The position numbers and the translations under genes were made by a program. From the NCBI RefSeq assembly GCF_030315685.1, contig NZ_JASXSI010000008.1, forward strand, positions 153,774 through 217,773: a DNA stretch of 64,000 nucleotides, read 5' to 3'. How positions within the stretch are numbered: the first letter of the stretch is position 1; every line of letters starts with the position of its first letter. The notes under the pieces are model-generated. The model was not told where the DNA came from, ran no database searches, and worked only from the letters and a program-made list of their open reading frames with translations. This DNA comes from Gordonia sp. ABSL11-1 (GTDB taxonomy: Bacteria > Actinomycetota > Actinomycetes > Mycobacteriales > Mycobacteriaceae). Below are positions 1 through 10,639 of the stretch, in pieces.

Positions 1-1755
<1,755 letters not shown>

Positions 1756-1885
1756 AAACGCGGTTTCTGAGGACACACGTTTCCCATCGGTCGTAGACTC
1801 ATCGTTGGAACATATGTCATGATTCGTTCCATTGTTGCTCGACGGCCCGGTGAGCAACACGACGCGTGGGGAGAGTGCAAACGCG

Positions 1886-3307
1886 ATGCAGTCCACGAAG
1901 AAGACGATGCAGTCGGCGCTGGCCGCGGCCAGTCGCGCCTATCCGAGCAAGCCGAGTCCGCTGGCCGAACCGCCGGCGGACTCCGGCCTGCGGCCGGTGA
2001 TGGGTGACCAGGGACTGCCGTTCCTCGGCAACACTCTCGAGGCGCTGGCCGATCCGTTGACCAGCGCGATGGAGCGATTCGAGAAGTACGGCCCCGTCTC
2101 GTGGTCGGGGTCGCTGAACATGAACATGGTCACCCTGATCGGTCCGGAGGCCATCGAGGCGGCGTGGATGAACCGTTCGAAGGCGTTCTCCAGCGAAGAG
2201 GGCTGGGAACCGATGATCGGTCCGTTCTTCCGCCGCGGGATCATGTTGATGGATTTCGACGAACACATGCATCACCGTCGGATCCTGCAGCAGGCCTTCA
2301 CCCGGCCGCGTCTGAACGGTTACCTCGACATCATGACGCCGCACATCGAGAAGACGCTGTCGAACTGGCAGGTCGGTCCGGGATTCCCGATGTACTCACA
2401 CACCAAGGACCTGACTCTCTCGCTCGCCACCGAGGTGTTCGTCGGTGCGTCACTGAACGAGGCGCAGGCCCACCGGCTGGAGAGTGCCTTCGAGGCGGCG
2501 GTGCGCGGAGGACAGGCCCTCGTCCGCGCCGACGTGCGGGACTGGACCTGGGCCCGGGGGTTACGGGGACGCGAATACCTGCAGAAGTACTTCCGCTCGG
2601 AGATTGCCGCGCGGCGGGCGGGTGACGGCGATGACCTGTTCAGCGTGCTGTGCCACAGCGAGGACGAGGACGGCAACACGTTCGGCGACGAGGACGTCGT
2701 CAACCACATGATCTTCGTCATGATGGCCGCCCACGACACGAGCACGATCGCGTTGTCGATGCTCACCTACTTCCTCGGGCGGTATCCGGAGTGGCAGGAG
2801 CGTCTGCGGGAGGAGTCGATCGCGCTGGGCAAGTCGACCATCGGCTACGACGATCTCGACGCGCTGCCCTCCCTGGACCTCGCCTTCAAGGAGACACTCC
2901 GGATCAACGCCCCGGTCGGCATGCTCTTCCGGAAGACGATCGCCGACACCGACATCCTGGGACACTACGTGCCCAAGGACACGCTCGTCGCCATCCATCC
3001 GTGGGCGTCGATGCTGCGCAAGGAGTGGTGGCCCGACCCGACGCACTGGGACCCGGAGCGGTTCTCGCCGGAACGTCGTGAGGACAAGGTGCACCGGTTC
3101 GCGTGGTCGCCGTTCGGCGGTGGCGCACACAAGTGCATCGGCCTGTATTTCGGTGGCATGGAGGTGAAGTCGATCATGCACCAGATGCTGCAGAGGTTCG
3201 AGTGGTCGGTTCCCGCCGACTACCGCCTCGATCTCACCTACGGGACCGGACCGACACCGGCCGACGGCCTGCCCATCGATGTCCGTCATCGCAGGGTGGG
3301 CGGGTGA
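1886..3307 (+). CDS. Cytochrome P450
   Basis: This is a 473-residue soluble bacterial-type P450 that would use molecular oxygen and two electrons to hydroxylate an unknown substrate. The I-helix oxygen-activation stretch MMAAHDTST, the K-helix ExxR in KETLR and the heme-binding loop FGGGAHKCIG (Cys is the thiolate ligand) are all present. The frame opens earlier at a TTG (1832). ATG 1886 was chosen because GGGGAGAG ends about 10 bases before it. No ferredoxin or ferredoxin reductase gene is adjacent, so redox partners must lie elsewhere. A flavoprotein reductase at 57.4-58.6 kb is a possible but remote candidate. The gene ends beside a decayed region holding a LysR fragment on the other strand. 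Confidence 0.93.
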   Translation: MQSTKKTMQSALAAASRAYPSKPSPLAEPPADSGLRPVMGDQGLPFLGNTLEALADPLTSAMERFEKYGPVSWSGSLNMNMVTLIGPEAIEAAWMNRSKAFSSEEGWEPMIGPFFRRGIMLMDFDEHMHHRRILQQAFTRPRLNGYLDIMTPHIEKTLSNWQVGPGFPMYSHTKDLTLSLATEVFVGASLNEAQAHRLESAFEAAVRGGQALVRADVRDWTWARGLRGREYLQKYFRSEIAARRAGDGDDLFSVLCHSEDEDGNTFGDEDVVNHMIFVMMAAHDTSTIALSMLTYFLGRYPEWQERLREESIALGKSTIGYDDLDALPSLDLAFKETLRINAPVGMLFRKTIADTDILGHYVPKDTLVAIHPWASMLRKEWWPDPTHWDPERFSPERREDKVHRFAWSPFGGGAHKCIGLYFGGMEVKSIMHQMLQRFEWSVPADYRLDLTYGTGPTPADGLPIDVRHRRVGG

Positions 3308-3375
3308 GGGCACCTCGGGCGATCGGGTCCTGACTCAGGTCGCGCTGGGGGTCTGTCGCCGGGACTCGTCCGGAT

Positions 3376-3615
3376 CCCGGCTCCACCAACCGGACCGTGG
3401 ACCAGGGCGAGGTCGATGTGCCCGGCACGCAGATCCCGCAGCAGTGGCTCCGAACTCGCCGGCAGAAGGCGCGGCGTGATCTCCGGATGCGCGGCGGCCA
3501 GCTCCGCGAGGAACCTGTCGCGTACGGTCGCGACACCTCGGGTGCGATTCCCGATGACCGCCTGTCGCGTCGCCCTCGCGACTGCCCGGCCGACGGCATC
3601 GGCGAGGTGTCGACC
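3376..3615 (-). pseudogene. Remnant of a LysR-type transcriptional regulator
   Basis: About 80 minus-strand codons read like the linker helix and the start of a LysR effector domain: GRHLADAVGRAVARA, then RDRFLAELAAAHPEIT and LLRDLRAGHIDLALVHGPV, the usual first alpha/beta unit of that fold. The N-terminal winged helix is not found in any frame upstream. The rest of the effector domain is absent because the frame runs into the 3' end of the convergent P450 gene. It therefore cannot encode a working regulator. The assignment rests on pattern resemblance only; a chance resemblance in a long GC-rich open frame is the alternative. Confidence 0.5.
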
Positions 3616-3791
3616 CGTTCCAGGATGTCGACCGCACGCGGGTGTGGTCGAGGCCGGCGAGCCGAGGAGGGCCGCAGCTATCGGGTCCACGTGTCGTTGA
3701 CACGCGCGGCCCTGTGGATCGTCGGCATGGGGATCTTCGACAAGGACTACGCGACACACACGGCCGGTCGTCGGCGCGCGACGTCGACCGT

Positions 3792-3817
3792 CATGTCTAT
3801 CTCGCATGTCTATCTCG
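3792..3817. repeat. 13-bp perfect tandem duplication
   Basis: The unit catgtctatctcg occurs twice head to tail with no mismatch (3792-3804 and 3805-3817), inside the non-coding interval. It looks like a slippage duplication. Confidence 0.8.
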
Positions 3818-3944
3818 ATCCCGAGACCTTCACCGCTGACACCCCTCTCGGTCGGTATCAGGGTGTGACCGAGCAGGTGTACATGAGCGCAACACCGGAG
3901 TGGTCGACCGGCCGGCGTTGACCAGGAAGACGACACCGCAGCAA

Positions 3945-3976
3945 CACGAGACGACTGCGACACGAGACGACTGCGA
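3945..3976. repeat. 16-bp perfect tandem duplication
   Basis: The unit cacgagacgactgcga is repeated exactly (3945-3960 and 3961-3976). It sits about 130 bases before the phosphotransferase start. A regulatory role cannot be excluded, but a slippage duplication in unconstrained sequence is the simpler view. Confidence 0.8.
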
Positions 3977-4110
3977 TATCGGCGGGCAACGGAGGCCTCC
4001 GCCCGATACGTGCGACACGCGTGTCGCATGACCTTTCGCCAACCGCCGACGGAACGGTCGCTCGGGCGGGTAGCGTCGCAGCGTCGAGGTCGCGACACGA
4101 GGGGGCGGTA

Positions 4111-5598
4111 GTGATCGAACCGAACAGCAGGTCCACGGACCCGGACGCCACCGACGGGCGTCCCGGCCATCCGACCGACGCCGCCGAGGTCGCGTCCCGG
4201 ATCGCCCGCCGCCTGGGCCAGATGTGGGGACGCCACCTGACGGTTCGGGCCGCGCGGGTCCTTCCCGCAGGCGCGAGTCGCACCACCTATGCAGTCGTCG
4301 TCGGCGACGAGTCGGGGGACGGCCGCGGCGAGGCCGGCGCAGACGAGGCGATCATCGTCCGGGCGGTCCCGTCGGCCGCACCGGGCGACGGCGGACTCGA
4401 CAGCGAGGTGCGTGTACTGCGGACCGCTCGGGGCGCGGGCGTCCCCGTCCCCGAGGTCCTCGACCTGAGCGACTCCGACGTCGACGACACGATCCTCGGA
4501 TTCCCCTACGCTGTACTGAGATTCATCCACGGCGAGTCGATTCCGCGACGGATCCTGCGCGACGACGCGTTTGCTGCCGTCCGTGGCGATTTCGCCCGGC
4601 AGGCCGGCGAGATCCTCGCCCGGATCCACCGAATGGACCCGGCCCCCACCGGCCTCTCGGCACTCGGCGATCCGCTCGAATCCCTGCGCACCCTGTTCCC
4701 CGTCGAATACGCCCAGGCCCCCGCCGGACTGGTCATCGCGATCGACTGGCTGGATCGGCACCGACCCGAACCGTGGCCCACCGCGGTGGTCCACGGCGAT
4801 TTCCGACTCGGCAACCTGCTGATCACCCCGGACCGTATCTCCTCCGTCCTCGACTGGGAGCTCGCGCATCTCGGGGATCCGATGGAGGACCTCGGATGGT
4901 TGTGCGCCAAGGCGTGGCGATTCGGCGTCGCCCGCCCGGTCGCGGGAATGGGTACGCGCGCCGAGCTGCTCGACGCCTACGCCGACGTCAGCGGCCGGCG
5001 GCCGACCGAGGAGGCCCTGCGGTGGTGGGAGCTCTACGCGACCGTCCGGTGGGGGCTCATCTGTGGCGCCCAGGCCAACCGTCATCTCGACGGATCGGAA
5101 CGATCGATGGAGCTCGCTGCGATCGGACGACGCAGCGCGGAGCAGGAATTCGATGTGCTGCTGACGCTCGGTGCCGCTGCGCCGTTCCGGGTACCCGACC
5201 CCCTCGACGAGGACATCGCGACACCCGGTGATGCCACGACCGAGGAGCCCCATGTCGCGCCGACGATGCTGCAGTTGCTCGAATCGGTGTCCGGGTTCCT
5301 CGTCGACGAGGTGGGTGCCGACGACGGCGTGTCGCCGCAGGTCCGCTTCCGCACCCGCGTGGCGACGAACGTGATCGCCACGGTCCGACGGCAACTGCTC
5401 CTCGGTGAGCGGCAGGCACAGGAGAGTCGTCGGCGTCTGGCCGGCCTGGGTGTGTCGGACGGGGCGGACCTCGTCGCAGCTCTGCGCGACGGCACCCTCT
5501 CCGTCGACGACGACGCCGTCCTGTCCGTGGTGACCGCCGAGGTCATCGACCGCCTGATGGTGGCAAACCCCCGACATCTGTCCCGACCCGATTGCTGA
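4111..5598 (+). CDS. Aminoglycoside-phosphotransferase-fold kinase, ACAD10/11 N-domain type
   Basis: This is a 495-residue protein kinase-like phosphotransferase. The catalytic loop HGDFRLGNLL and the metal-binding segment DWELAHLGDP near residue 250 are both present. A roughly 100-residue helical C-terminal extension follows. GTG 4111 was chosen because GGGGGCGG lies just before it; the frame extends upstream to 4021. The next gene, an acyl-CoA dehydrogenase, has a start that follows this stop by 14 bases. Known: in ACAD10/11 the same two activities are fused, and the kinase domain phosphorylates 4-hydroxyacyl-CoA so that the dehydrogenase domain can remove phosphate. Inference: this pair does the same as separate proteins. 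Aminoglycoside resistance is unlikely. Confidence 0.85.
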   Translation: MIEPNSRSTDPDATDGRPGHPTDAAEVASRIARRLGQMWGRHLTVRAARVLPAGASRTTYAVVVGDESGDGRGEAGADEAIIVRAVPSAAPGDGGLDSEVRVLRTARGAGVPVPEVLDLSDSDVDDTILGFPYAVLRFIHGESIPRRILRDDAFAAVRGDFARQAGEILARIHRMDPAPTGLSALGDPLESLRTLFPVEYAQAPAGLVIAIDWLDRHRPEPWPTAVVHGDFRLGNLLITPDRISSVLDWELAHLGDPMEDLGWLCAKAWRFGVARPVAGMGTRAELLDAYADVSGRRPTEEALRWWELYATVRWGLICGAQANRHLDGSERSMELAAIGRRSAEQEFDVLLTLGAAAPFRVPDPLDEDIATPGDATTEEPHVAPTMLQLLESVSGFLVDEVGADDGVSPQVRFRTRVATNVIATVRRQLLLGERQAQESRRRLAGLGVSDGADLVAALRDGTLSVDDDAVLSVVTAEVIDRLMVANPRHLSRPDC

Positions 5599-5612
5599 CC
5601 GAGAGGCCCGAC

Positions 5613-6887
5613 GTGGATTTCGCGCTGCCCGACACACTCACCGACTACCTGGCCGAACTCGATGCGTTCATCGAGACCGAGATCGTCCCGTTGCAGGAGT
5701 CCGGCGACAACAACCGCTTCTTCGATCATCGTCGCGAGGACGCCCGAACCGACTGGGATCGAGGCGGTCTCCCGAGCGCCGACTGGGAGGCGCTGCTCGG
5801 TGAGGCGCGACGACGCGCCGACGCCGCAGGACACTTCCGATATCCCTTCCCGGCGGAGTTCGGCGGACGTGACGGCTCCAATCTGTCCATGGCGGTGATC
5901 CGCGAGCATCTGGCGGCCAAGGGACTCGGGCTGCACTGCGATCTGCAGAACGAACACAGCATCGTCGGCAACAACATCGGGCTCCTCCTCATGCTCGAGT
6001 ACGGCTCACCCGAGCAATGCGCCGAATGGGTGGAGGGGCTGGCCGCCGGACAACACTTCTTCGCGTTCGGGATCACCGAACCCGACCACGGCTCCGACGC
6101 CACCCACATGGAGACGACGGCCGTACGAGACGGTGACACGTGGGTCATCAACGGCGAGAAGACCTGGAACACCGGCATCCACGCCGCGCACCGGGACATC
6201 ATCTTCGCACGCACCGATGGCGACGCCGGCGACGCGCGCGGGATCACCGCATTCCTCGTGGATCCGCGGAGCGAGGGATTCACCGTCGAAGAATACCTGT
6301 GGACGTTCAACATGCCGACCGATCATGCACACATCACACTGCGCGACGTCCGGGTGCCGCACTCGGCCATCATGGGTGACGAGGGCCGGGGTCTGCAGAT
6401 CGTGCAGCACTTCTTCAACGAGAACCGGATTCGACAGGCTGCCTCGAGTCTCGGTGCCGCCCAGTACTGCATCGACCGCGCCGTCGCCTATGCAAACGAG
6501 CGTGCACCGTTCGGCAAGAAGCTCTCGACCAACCAGGCGATCCAGTTCCCCCTCGTCGAGTTGCACACCCGGGCGGCCATGTTGCGCGCTCTCGTCCGCG
6601 AAACCGCCTGGAAGATGGACACATACGGACCGTTCGCCGCGTCGCAGGAGGTCTCGATGTGCAACTACCAGGCGAATCGCCTGTGTTGCGACGCCGCAGA
6701 CCAGGCGATGCAGGTATTCGGCGGCCGCGGGTACTCGCGTCACGAACCGTTCGAGCACATCTACCGTCACCACCGGCGCTACCGCATCACCGAGGGTGCC
6801 GACGAGATCCAGATGCGCCGGGTCGCCGGTTATCTCTTCGGCTTCATGACCTCCGCCGCCCCCAAGGGCGTCACGCCGACAGGGTGA
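5613..6887 (+). CDS. Acyl-CoA dehydrogenase
   Basis: This 424-residue FAD enzyme removes two hydrogens from an acyl-CoA, or acts on a phosphorylated hydroxyacyl-CoA if it works with the preceding kinase. Visible motifs are FGITEPDHGSDATHM (flavin and substrate loop), ENRIRQAASSLG, the FGGRGYSRHEPFEHIYR helix and ITEGADEIQ, whose Glu aligns with the catalytic base of the MCAD family. GTG 5613 was chosen: GAGAGG is 6 bases upstream, and the frame also has a TTG at 5592 inside the upstream gene. It is almost certainly co-transcribed with the phosphotransferase. Confidence 0.93.
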   Translation: MDFALPDTLTDYLAELDAFIETEIVPLQESGDNNRFFDHRREDARTDWDRGGLPSADWEALLGEARRRADAAGHFRYPFPAEFGGRDGSNLSMAVIREHLAAKGLGLHCDLQNEHSIVGNNIGLLLMLEYGSPEQCAEWVEGLAAGQHFFAFGITEPDHGSDATHMETTAVRDGDTWVINGEKTWNTGIHAAHRDIIFARTDGDAGDARGITAFLVDPRSEGFTVEEYLWTFNMPTDHAHITLRDVRVPHSAIMGDEGRGLQIVQHFFNENRIRQAASSLGAAQYCIDRAVAYANERAPFGKKLSTNQAIQFPLVELHTRAAMLRALVRETAWKMDTYGPFAASQEVSMCNYQANRLCCDAADQAMQVFGGRGYSRHEPFEHIYRHHRRYRITEGADEIQMRRVAGYLFGFMTSAAPKGVTPTG

Positions 6888-7115
6888 CCCGGACGCGTTC
6901 GCGTAGGGACGAAAGCTGAACGAGCGGAGGCAGACTCGCGACCTCGCCGCCCCGACCTCGCTGCCCCGGAATGCGCCCCCGGGATGCGCCCGACAGAGAC
7001 CCGTCGACGACGTGGTGTCCACAGCGCCTCTCTGCCGGGTGCATGACCGGGGCGGCTTTCCCGGGACGCCGGCTCGGAGAGCTGGAGAACGGCCGGAAAG
7101 CGGCGAGTCTCTCGG

Positions 7116-7703
7116 TCACGCACCGACGACGCGTGGGAGCGACGGTGCGATCGCCCGACCGGCTCCCGAACGCCCTCGAGCCGACGGCGTCATGCGGATG
7201 TGACGGTGCCCGTCGGTCACCCACAGGGGGATGTCGTCGGGGAGGCGCCGAGCGATGTGGCGAACCTGCGCAGTCGGTCGGTCACCGCCCATACCGACGA
7301 CGACGCCGGCGGCGTCGTGGCGCCGCACGGCGTCGCCGAGCACACGAACCGGGTCGCCCTCGACCGCCACTGCCTGCACCGGTACCCGTGTCACGCTGCG
7401 CACCAACTCGACTCCGCGCCGCAAGGTCTCGTCGAGGGCAGCCTGCTCCGACAACAGATACGCATCCGCCTTGAGCGCATCGTGGAGAATGGTCGACGAC
7501 GAATGGTGGTCGACTGGTCGGATGGCACACACCGCGACGATCCTCGTGCCGGGACCCGTCGCCCGTTCCGCGGTGGTCCGCAGCGCTCGGGCAGACGCCG
7601 CGGACCCCGTGTAGCCGACGACCATCACACCGCCCAAGGAGAGATCGGAGACCGCGCTCTCCGCACGATGCCGGCGGAGTCGGGCGAGTTCTCGGACAGT
7701 CAT
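7116..7703 (-). CDS. Universal stress protein (UspA family)
   Basis: This is a 195-residue single-domain Usp. The first strand and helix VMVVGYTGSAASARALRTT and the late segment AAGVVVGMGGDRPTAQVRHIARRL match the Usp fold; the C-terminal strand is IPLWVT. The classical ATP-binding G2xG9xG(S/T) pattern is only partly kept (GMGGDRPT), so nucleotide binding is uncertain. ATG 7703 was chosen over ATG 7709 because GAGG lies 8 bases from the former and only 2 from the latter. It is transcribed away from the two-component genes at 7887 and may share a control region with them. Confidence 0.75.
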   Translation of the reverse strand: MTVRELARLRRHRAESAVSDLSLGGVMVVGYTGSAASARALRTTAERATGPGTRIVAVCAIRPVDHHSSSTILHDALKADAYLLSEQAALDETLRRGVELVRSVTRVPVQAVAVEGDPVRVLGDAVRRHDAAGVVVGMGGDRPTAQVRHIARRLPDDIPLWVTDGHRHIRMTPSARGRSGAGRAIAPSLPRVVGA

Positions 7704-7886
7704 TGCCATCACCTCGAGAGGTCGTGGGAGAGTGGGGCGACTTCTACCGAGAACGCTAGGGATGATCGCGGTCACGATCTGCAGGCCGCAGTTGGATTCC
7801 GCGTCCACCCCCGGGTGGATCCGCGACTCCTCCCGGAAGCCGATGCCCCGGGCCCATGTCGCCCTATCCTTGAGTCGGTGAGGGCG

Positions 7887-9032
7887 ATGATCGCTGGGCT
7901 GCGGAGACGGATCGAGAAGGCGGGTGAGGGCTATCCGCCGCTCTATCCGGCCGTCACGCTGGCCGGTGCGGCCGCCCTCACCCTCGGCGCGCTCGTCCAG
8001 CGACTGCCCCTCGCACCGCCGTGGTGGGCGGTGATCGCCACCGTGATCTCGGCCCTCTCGCTCGTGTTCGACCTGTGGCTCATGAGCAAGATCCCATGCA
8101 TCCTCCTCGCGGCCGCGGCGACGGCCGTGTTCCTGCTCGACCCGGTGGCCTACGACATGGCGCCGTTGATGCTCGCGCTGACCACCGCGATCGCGGCGGC
8201 CATGGAGACGCTCCGCTGGGGACTTTTCGCGGCAACTCTGTCCATCGGCGTCATCGTCGGCGGCGGCCAGTCCGGCCATCTCGACTCCCCGGTGGTCTAC
8301 GTGCTCGCCGTGTTGTGTGGATGGCTTGTCGGCTACATGATCATGTACCAGAAACTGTTGTCCGAGAACGAAGTACGTCGACAGAGCGAGCGCGCCGACC
8401 GTGCGGCCGGTGACGAACGACGACGGATCGCACGCGAGATACACGACGTCATCGCACACTCTTTGTCGATCACGGTACTCAACGTGACGGGCGCCCGACG
8501 GGCCCTGCAGGAAGGGGCGGCCGATGAGGCCATCGAGGCCCTCGAGGACGCGGAACGACTGGGGCGGCAGGCGATGACCGAGATCCGCTACATCGTCAAG
8601 GTCCTCGGCGCGGAGGGCACGTCGACCGCGCCGACGCCCGGAGCCGACGACATCGGTCGGCTGGTCGACGAGTACCGGAGGGCAGGTGTCGAGGTCGACC
8701 TCGACATGTCTGGAGACCTGCCCTCCGTGCCCGCGCCGATCGGCTCGGCGCTGTATCGGATCGCGCAGGAGTCGCTGGCCAACGTCGTCAAACACACCCG
8801 GCAGCCGTCGGCGACGGTCACGCTGCAGGCCGACTCGCCGATCGTGCTGTGCGTTGCCAACCCGCATCTGGACGCAACCGGGCGGCCGTCGACAGGTGGA
8901 TCCGGCATCGACGGGATGAAGCAACGCGCACACCTGTTGGGCGGGATCGTCGACGTCGGGCATCGGGATGAGTCCTGGGTCGTGCGCGCCGTCTTCCCGA
9001 ATCACCCCGCAGAGCAACAAAAGGTGAGCTGA
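7887..9032 (+). CDS. Two-component sensor histidine kinase (NarL/DesK type)
   Basis: The 381-residue membrane kinase has about six hydrophobic segments between residues 20 and 155 and no extracellular sensor domain. A HisKA_3 dimerisation helix follows, with the phosphoacceptor His near residue 186 in REIHDVIAHS. A compact HATPase domain has the N box ESLANVVKHT and a G box GSGIDGMKQRAH. The stop overlaps the start of the response regulator gene (ATGA), so the pair is translationally coupled. ATG 7887 was chosen; GTG 7878 is an alternative. The signal is unknown; membrane-embedded sensing is likely because there is no loop of any size outside the membrane. Confidence 0.92.
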   Translation: MIAGLRRRIEKAGEGYPPLYPAVTLAGAAALTLGALVQRLPLAPPWWAVIATVISALSLVFDLWLMSKIPCILLAAAATAVFLLDPVAYDMAPLMLALTTAIAAAMETLRWGLFAATLSIGVIVGGGQSGHLDSPVVYVLAVLCGWLVGYMIMYQKLLSENEVRRQSERADRAAGDERRRIAREIHDVIAHSLSITVLNVTGARRALQEGAADEAIEALEDAERLGRQAMTEIRYIVKVLGAEGTSTAPTPGADDIGRLVDEYRRAGVEVDLDMSGDLPSVPAPIGSALYRIAQESLANVVKHTRQPSATVTLQADSPIVLCVANPHLDATGRPSTGGSGIDGMKQRAHLLGGIVDVGHRDESWVVRAVFPNHPAEQQKVS

Positions 9033-9724
9033 TGACCGTGACACGACCGACCGATGCCGGTGCGCCGCAGGTTCGGGTCCTGCTCGTGGACGACCAGGAG
9101 CTCGTCCGGACAGGACTGCGACGTGTGCTCCGGCCCCGGGACGGCTTCGACATCGTCGGTGAGTGCGGCGACGGCAGTGAGGTGCTCCCGGCCATCGCGG
9201 TTCACGCCCCCGACATCGTCCTGATGGACCTGCGCATGCGCCACGTCGACGGGATCACGGCGACCACCCTGGTCCGCACGCTGTCCGACCCACCTCCGGT
9301 GCTGGTGTTGACGACCTTCGACGACGACGAGCTGTTGTCGGGAGCACTGCGCGCGGGTGCGGCCGGATTCATCCTGAAGGACTCGCCGGCCGAGTCACTG
9401 ATCTGGGCTGTGCGTGCGGTCGTCGAGGACGGCGCCTTTCTCGATCCCGCCGTCACGGAGCGGGTGCTCACCGGATTCCGTCGCGCCATACCCGAACCCG
9501 TCCGGTCCGACTCGGTCCTGACCGACCGCGAGACCGATGTCCTACGTCTCATCGCGCGAGGCCTCACGAACTCGGAGATCGGTGCACGACTGTATATCTC
9601 GGAGGTCACTGTGAAGAGCCACGTGAACCACATCTTCACCAAGCTCGATCTGCGCGACCGCGCTGCCGCGATCGTCTACGCCTACGATCACGCGCTGGTC
9701 ACCCCGGGAGCCCTGGACTGCTGA
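9032..9724 (+). CDS. Two-component response regulator, LuxR/NarL family
   Basis: This 230-residue partner of the preceding kinase has a receiver domain with acidic pair VDDQE near residue 20, phosphoacceptor Asp near residue 66 in VLMDLRM, and Lys in ILKDSPAE. The C-terminal LuxR-type HTH (LTDRETDVLRLIARG ... TVKSHVNHIFTKL) binds DNA as a dimer. The gene starts within the stop of the kinase gene. Targets are unknown; the divergent universal stress gene is the nearest candidate. Confidence 0.94.
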   Translation: MTVTRPTDAGAPQVRVLLVDDQELVRTGLRRVLRPRDGFDIVGECGDGSEVLPAIAVHAPDIVLMDLRMRHVDGITATTLVRTLSDPPPVLVLTTFDDDELLSGALRAGAAGFILKDSPAESLIWAVRAVVEDGAFLDPAVTERVLTGFRRAIPEPVRSDSVLTDRETDVLRLIARGLTNSEIGARLYISEVTVKSHVNHIFTKLDLRDRAAAIVYAYDHALVTPGALDC

Positions 9725-9791
9725 CCCCGTTGTGTTCGCCGACCGGGCCCCGAAACCCGCCGATCGGCGTCCGGATGACCTGCTCGGATGA

Positions 9792-9825
9792 TTGGCAACC
9801 GGTCCGGGATTCGCTAACGTGAATC
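9792..9825 (+). promoter_or_regulatory. Probable leaderless promoter of the hot-dog gene pair
   Basis: TTGGCA (9792-9797), a 17-base spacer and TAACGT (9815-9820) make a good actinobacterial sigma-A promoter. The -10 box ends five bases before ATG 9826, so transcription would begin at or next to the start codon. No Shine-Dalgarno sequence is present, which fits a leaderless mRNA. Confidence 0.55.
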
Positions 9826-10221
9826 ATGGCAACAGCGCTGGTGGAGGGCCTGACCTTCACCACATCCGACCCGGTGATCGTCGACGACGCGCTTCTGGGC
9901 GGCTTCGCCGACGTCCTCGGTTCGCGTTCGGATTCCTTCGGACTCCCACTCGTCTTCAGTGTGACGACCATCCTCGCCCATCTCGCGATGGATTCCGGCG
10001 CGGTGCCGCGGGACGGACTCGTGCACACGGCCGAATCCCTGCGCGTGACACGCCAACCCCGACTCGGCGACCGACTGACCGGTGAACTCGTCGTGGAGGA
10101 GATCCGCCACCGGGCGGGCGCGACGCAGTTGCAGGTCCGCAGCACGATCCTCGCCGACGACTCCGACGCGCCGATCGCCGTCACCGTCTCGACGCTGGCC
10201 TTCCGCACCCCGGACGACTGA
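9826..10221 (+). CDS. MaoC-like hot-dog protein, non-catalytic subunit type (FAS1-like/HadA-like)
   Basis: This 131-residue hot-dog domain lacks the hydratase Asp/His motif. It resembles the N-terminal, substrate-binding half of MaoC-type dehydratases (HadA/HadC-like), with the segment LVHTAESLRVTRQPRLGDRLTGELVVEEI. The next gene, four bases downstream, encodes the half with the catalytic motif. Inference: the two make a heterodimeric (R)-enoyl-CoA or (3R)-hydroxyacyl hydratase. The substrate is unknown; the separate locus and sequence argue against this being the mycolic acid HadABC set. Confidence 0.75.
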   Translation: MATALVEGLTFTTSDPVIVDDALLGGFADVLGSRSDSFGLPLVFSVTTILAHLAMDSGAVPRDGLVHTAESLRVTRQPRLGDRLTGELVVEEIRHRAGATQLQVRSTILADDSDAPIAVTVSTLAFRTPDD

Positions 10222-10225
10222 GACG

Positions 10226-10639
10226 ATGAGCGACGTCGGCGGCCCGGCGATCTGGGATGCGGAGGAGGAGATCTCGACCGGGCGCGTGCGCCGGTACGCG
10301 GAGGTCTCCGGCGACACCAACGCCATCCATCTCGACCCCGCAGCGGCCCACGCCGCAGGACTGTCGGCCCCGGTGGCGCACGGCCTCCTCATCGTCGGAA
10401 TCGTGCTGCGTCATGCCGACGACTGGGCCCGGGCGAACGATGCCACCATCACCGGCTGTGACACACGCTTCGTCCGGCCCGTCTACCTCGCCGACCGTCC
10501 GGTCACGCTCCACGTCGCCGGCCACCTCGCCGACCCGGGGCACATCGCCGCGGAGGTGTGGACGCTGGACGCCGACGGCGTCCGGCACCGCGCGATCATC
10601 CGCCCGATCCGGATCTCCTACCGATCCGGACGTGACTGA
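10226..10639 (+). CDS. MaoC-like (R)-specific enoyl hydratase, catalytic subunit
   Basis: This 137-residue protein carries the hydratase-2 signature YAEVSGDTNAIHLDPAAA, with the catalytic Asp and His, followed by AHGLLIVG. It starts four bases after the stop of the non-catalytic hot-dog partner, so one operon is likely. The last 22 bases overlap the 3' end of the convergent SRPBCC gene. Function: reversible hydration of trans-2-enoyl thioesters; pathway unknown. Confidence 0.85.
   Translation: MSDVGGPAIWDAEEEISTGRVRRYAEVSGDTNAIHLDPAAAHAAGLSAPVAHGLLIVGIVLRHADDWARANDATITGCDTRFVRPVYLADRPVTLHVAGHLADPGHIAAEVWTLDADGVRHRAIIRPIRISYRSGRD

Larger units (their letters stand above)
3308..4110. other. 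Non-coding, decayed interval between the P450 and phosphotransferase genes
   Basis: About 800 bases hold no intact gene. On the minus strand a LysR-like fragment can be read. Further on are two perfect short tandem duplications (13 bp at 3792-3817, 16 bp at 3945-3976). No tRNA, terminator or insertion-sequence end was recognised. The simplest reading is an old gene that has been eroded and is no longer under selection. Confidence 0.5.

Noticed and set aside
3286..5637. A 783-codon open frame on the minus strand
   Set aside because: Most of it lies antisense to the phosphotransferase and has no family resemblance; only the LysR-like tail was kept, as a remnant.
7116..9044. A 642-codon minus-strand frame covering the kinase gene
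   Set aside because: Its first 440 codons are antisense to the kinase; only the universal stress protein at its end is supported.
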